A stretch of DNA of 7,744 bases from an uncultured Butyricicoccus sp. (GTDB lineage: Bacteria > Bacillota > Clostridia > Oscillospirales > Butyricicoccaceae). The stretch lies in assembly GCA_947575935.1 (NCBI GenBank), contig CANPPM010000130.1, positions 1 through 7,744 on the forward strand, in the 5' to 3' direction. Position numbers and translations under genes: made by a program. The stretch's first letter is position 1. Every line of letters begins with the position of its first letter. The notes under the pieces were generated by a model. That model had not been told where the DNA came from. It did not search any database and saw only the letters and a program-made list of their open reading frames with translations. Below, one piece after another: positions 6,325-7,744 of this stretch.

Positions 6325-7527
6325 ATGCCACCTGTCAATCTGCTTCTTAAGCCTGCTTCATCTGCCTGCAATCTGGCCTGCCGGTACTGCTTTTACAAAG
6401 ATGTTTCCGCCAGTCGGTCACAGGCCTTTGAAGGAATGCTTTCCCGGCAGCATTTAGAAGCTGCTATCCGCTCCGGGCTGTCCTATGCAGACGGGTGCTG
6501 TTCCTTTACCTTCCAGGGTGGAGAGCCGACACTTGCCGGACTTCCGTTTTACAAAGAAACCATCCGTTTACAAAAGCAGTACGCCCGGTCCGGTGTGCAG
6601 ATACAAAACGCCATTCAAACAAACGGATATCTGCTGGATGATGCATGGGCTGAGTTCCTCGGGGAACACCGCTTCCTCGTAGGGCTGTCCCTGGACGGCC
6701 CCGCCGAACTGCACGACAAGAACCGTCTGGACAACCAGGGACGAGGCACATTTCAGCGTGTGATGCATACAGTACAACTGCTGAAAAAGTATCATGTATC
6801 TTTCAATATCCTCTGCGTCGTGACCGGGCGGAATGCACGAGCCGCTGAACGAATCTATAATTTTTACCGCAGGCAGGGCTTTGGCTGGCTGCAATTTATC
6901 CCCTGCATAGAACCGCCGGAGCAATGCTGCAGAATCCCTGGGCTCCATTTGTCTGCCAAGGACTACGGAATATTCCTAACGCGTATTTTTGACTTGTGGT
7001 ATCAGGATCTGCAGCATGGAAAATATATCAGCATTCGTCATCTGGACAACTGGCTTGCTATTCTGTTAGGCGGCTCTCCAGAAGCCTGCAACATGTCAGG
7101 ACACTGCTCCGTGCAGTTTGTGGTCGAAGGAGACGGGGGCGTCTATCCCTGTGATTTTTATGCATACGACGAATGGCGTCTTGGTACCGTCGGCGAGGAA
7201 GCGCTGGAGCAACTGCTGCAATGTGAAAAAGCGGCGCACTTTGTAAAGGCTTCCCATACGCTGCCGGAACAATGCGCTGCATGCCGTTGGCTGCTGCTGT
7301 GTCGGAATGGCTGCCGGCGCGATCGGGAAATTCTCCCAGACGGCCGTCCTGGCCTCAACCGTTTCTGCGAAGCTTATCTGTATTTTTTCTCGCAAAAGCA
7401 TCGCCAACTCAAAGACGCCGTCCGGCTGCTTCTGCATATACGCAGTGCACAGCGAAATACCGATTCCGCACTTCCTTCCCGAATGCACGATTATCTGTTT
7501 ACTGCAGAGACGTCAAACACTGTTTGA
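6325..7527 (+). CDS. Anaerobic sulfatase-maturating enzyme (radical SAM/SPASM)
   Basis: A 400-residue cytoplasmic radical SAM enzyme of the anSME family, which oxidises an active-site Cys or Ser of sulfatases to formylglycine using S-adenosylmethionine and three Fe-S clusters. The start MPPVNLLLKPASS matches the clostridial enzyme's N terminus as I recall it, and AGGAGG (6311-6316) lies 8 bases before this ATG. The radical SAM cluster motif is Cys15-Cys19-Cys22 (CNLACRYC), followed by QGGEPTLAG (64-72) and SLDGP (122-126). The SPASM cysteines are Cys255, 261, 276, 317, 320, 326, 330 and 348, and Asp277 in YPCDFY matches the family's catalytic acid. As far as I can recall, these positions coincide with those of the Clostridium perfringens enzyme. 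It is divergent from the YesM/YesN-like operon and has its own promoter. No sulfatase gene is visible in the window, so its substrate must lie elsewhere. A related peptide-modifying SPASM enzyme is possible but less likely. Confidence 0.93.
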   Translation: MPPVNLLLKPASSACNLACRYCFYKDVSASRSQAFEGMLSRQHLEAAIRSGLSYADGCCSFTFQGGEPTLAGLPFYKETIRLQKQYARSGVQIQNAIQTNGYLLDDAWAEFLGEHRFLVGLSLDGPAELHDKNRLDNQGRGTFQRVMHTVQLLKKYHVSFNILCVVTGRNARAAERIYNFYRRQGFGWLQFIPCIEPPEQCCRIPGLHLSAKDYGIFLTRIFDLWYQDLQHGKYISIRHLDNWLAILLGGSPEACNMSGHCSVQFVVEGDGGVYPCDFYAYDEWRLGTVGEEALEQLLQCEKAAHFVKASHTLPEQCAACRWLLLCRNGCRRDREILPDGRPGLNRFCEAYLYFFSQKHRQLKDAVRLLLHIRSAQRNTDSALPSRMHDYLFTAETSNTV

Positions 7528-7744
7528 ACATCGTATTTGAGCCAAAAGGCAGCAATACGATGACGATTGAAAAAAACGGAAACGCATGCCGGCAAAAAGA
7601 CCGCACTTAAGCGTATGACTGCTTCTAAACGGCTCCAAATTGCCAGCTTCCTTTCTGTGCGTCAGCTCCTGCAAAAGTGGAGTCTAGGGTTTGTTTGAAA
7701 AATGTCAATACGCCCAAACAACGGTTCTTTTTCCGCCATACTTC
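7528..7744. other. Region after the anSME with no supported gene
   Basis: No open frame with a start codon and ribosome binding site continues through these 217 bases on either strand, and no hairpin followed by a T-run was found to end the anSME transcript. On the minus strand a 25-codon frame begins near the right edge and stops near 7660. A second frame, open from the right edge, ends near 7625; it could be the tail of a gene lying outside the window, but nothing identifies it. Confidence 0.5.

Noticed and set aside
7500..7660. Minus-strand frame open beyond the anSME end, as a gene remnant
   Set aside because: It has no start codon or ribosome binding site after the stop near 7660, overlaps the anSME 3' end antisense, and resembles no family I know.

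Overview
The window looks like chromosomal DNA from an anaerobic, low-to-mid GC Firmicute, most likely a Clostridia member of the gut type (Oscillospiraceae or Lachnospiraceae-like). The reasons are strong AGGAGG-type ribosome binding sites on nearly every gene, a YesM/YesN-style two-component pair, and an oxygen-sensitive anaerobic sulfatase-maturating radical SAM enzyme that closely resembles the clostridial form. The genus cannot be fixed from the sequence alone.

Layout, right to left for the minus-strand genes. At 6325-7527 (+) lies an anSME-type radical SAM/SPASM enzyme. It is divergent, across a 286-base T-rich intergenic region, from a minus-strand operon at 6038-2843. That operon encodes a 597-residue LytS/YesM-type sensor kinase and a 474-residue receiver plus AraC-type response regulator, overlapping by 23 bases. 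Next, on the same strand, a promoter at 2708-2736 with a perfect TATAAT drives an OmpR-type response regulator (2675-2007) and a short-loop HAMP sensor kinase (2010-949), which overlap by 4 bases (ATGA). Directly behind the kinase stop codon is an array of four direct repeats phased exactly 11 bp apart (909-952). It sits just upstream of a 51-residue single-membrane-span microprotein (863-708). The microprotein gene overlaps the start of an ABC-transporter ATPase gene (715 to the window edge), which is cut off at base 1.

How the genes probably work together. The OmpR-type pair looks like the dedicated regulator of the microprotein and ABC operon: the repeats lie where OmpR/PhoP-type activators bind, roughly -20 to -63 from the inferred transcription start. 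This is a plausible sense-and-export or membrane-stress module. The YesM/YesN-like pair is of the type that usually controls carbohydrate uptake or glycan use. Its divergent partner, an anSME, activates sulfatases by making formylglycine, so a sulfated-glycan function is attractive, but no sulfatase gene is visible here.

The most interesting items are the phased operator and the unannotated microprotein coupled to the ABC ATPase. No rRNA, tRNA, CRISPR, insertion sequence or convincing intrinsic terminator was found. The last 217 bases (7528-7744) show no gene that can be supported.
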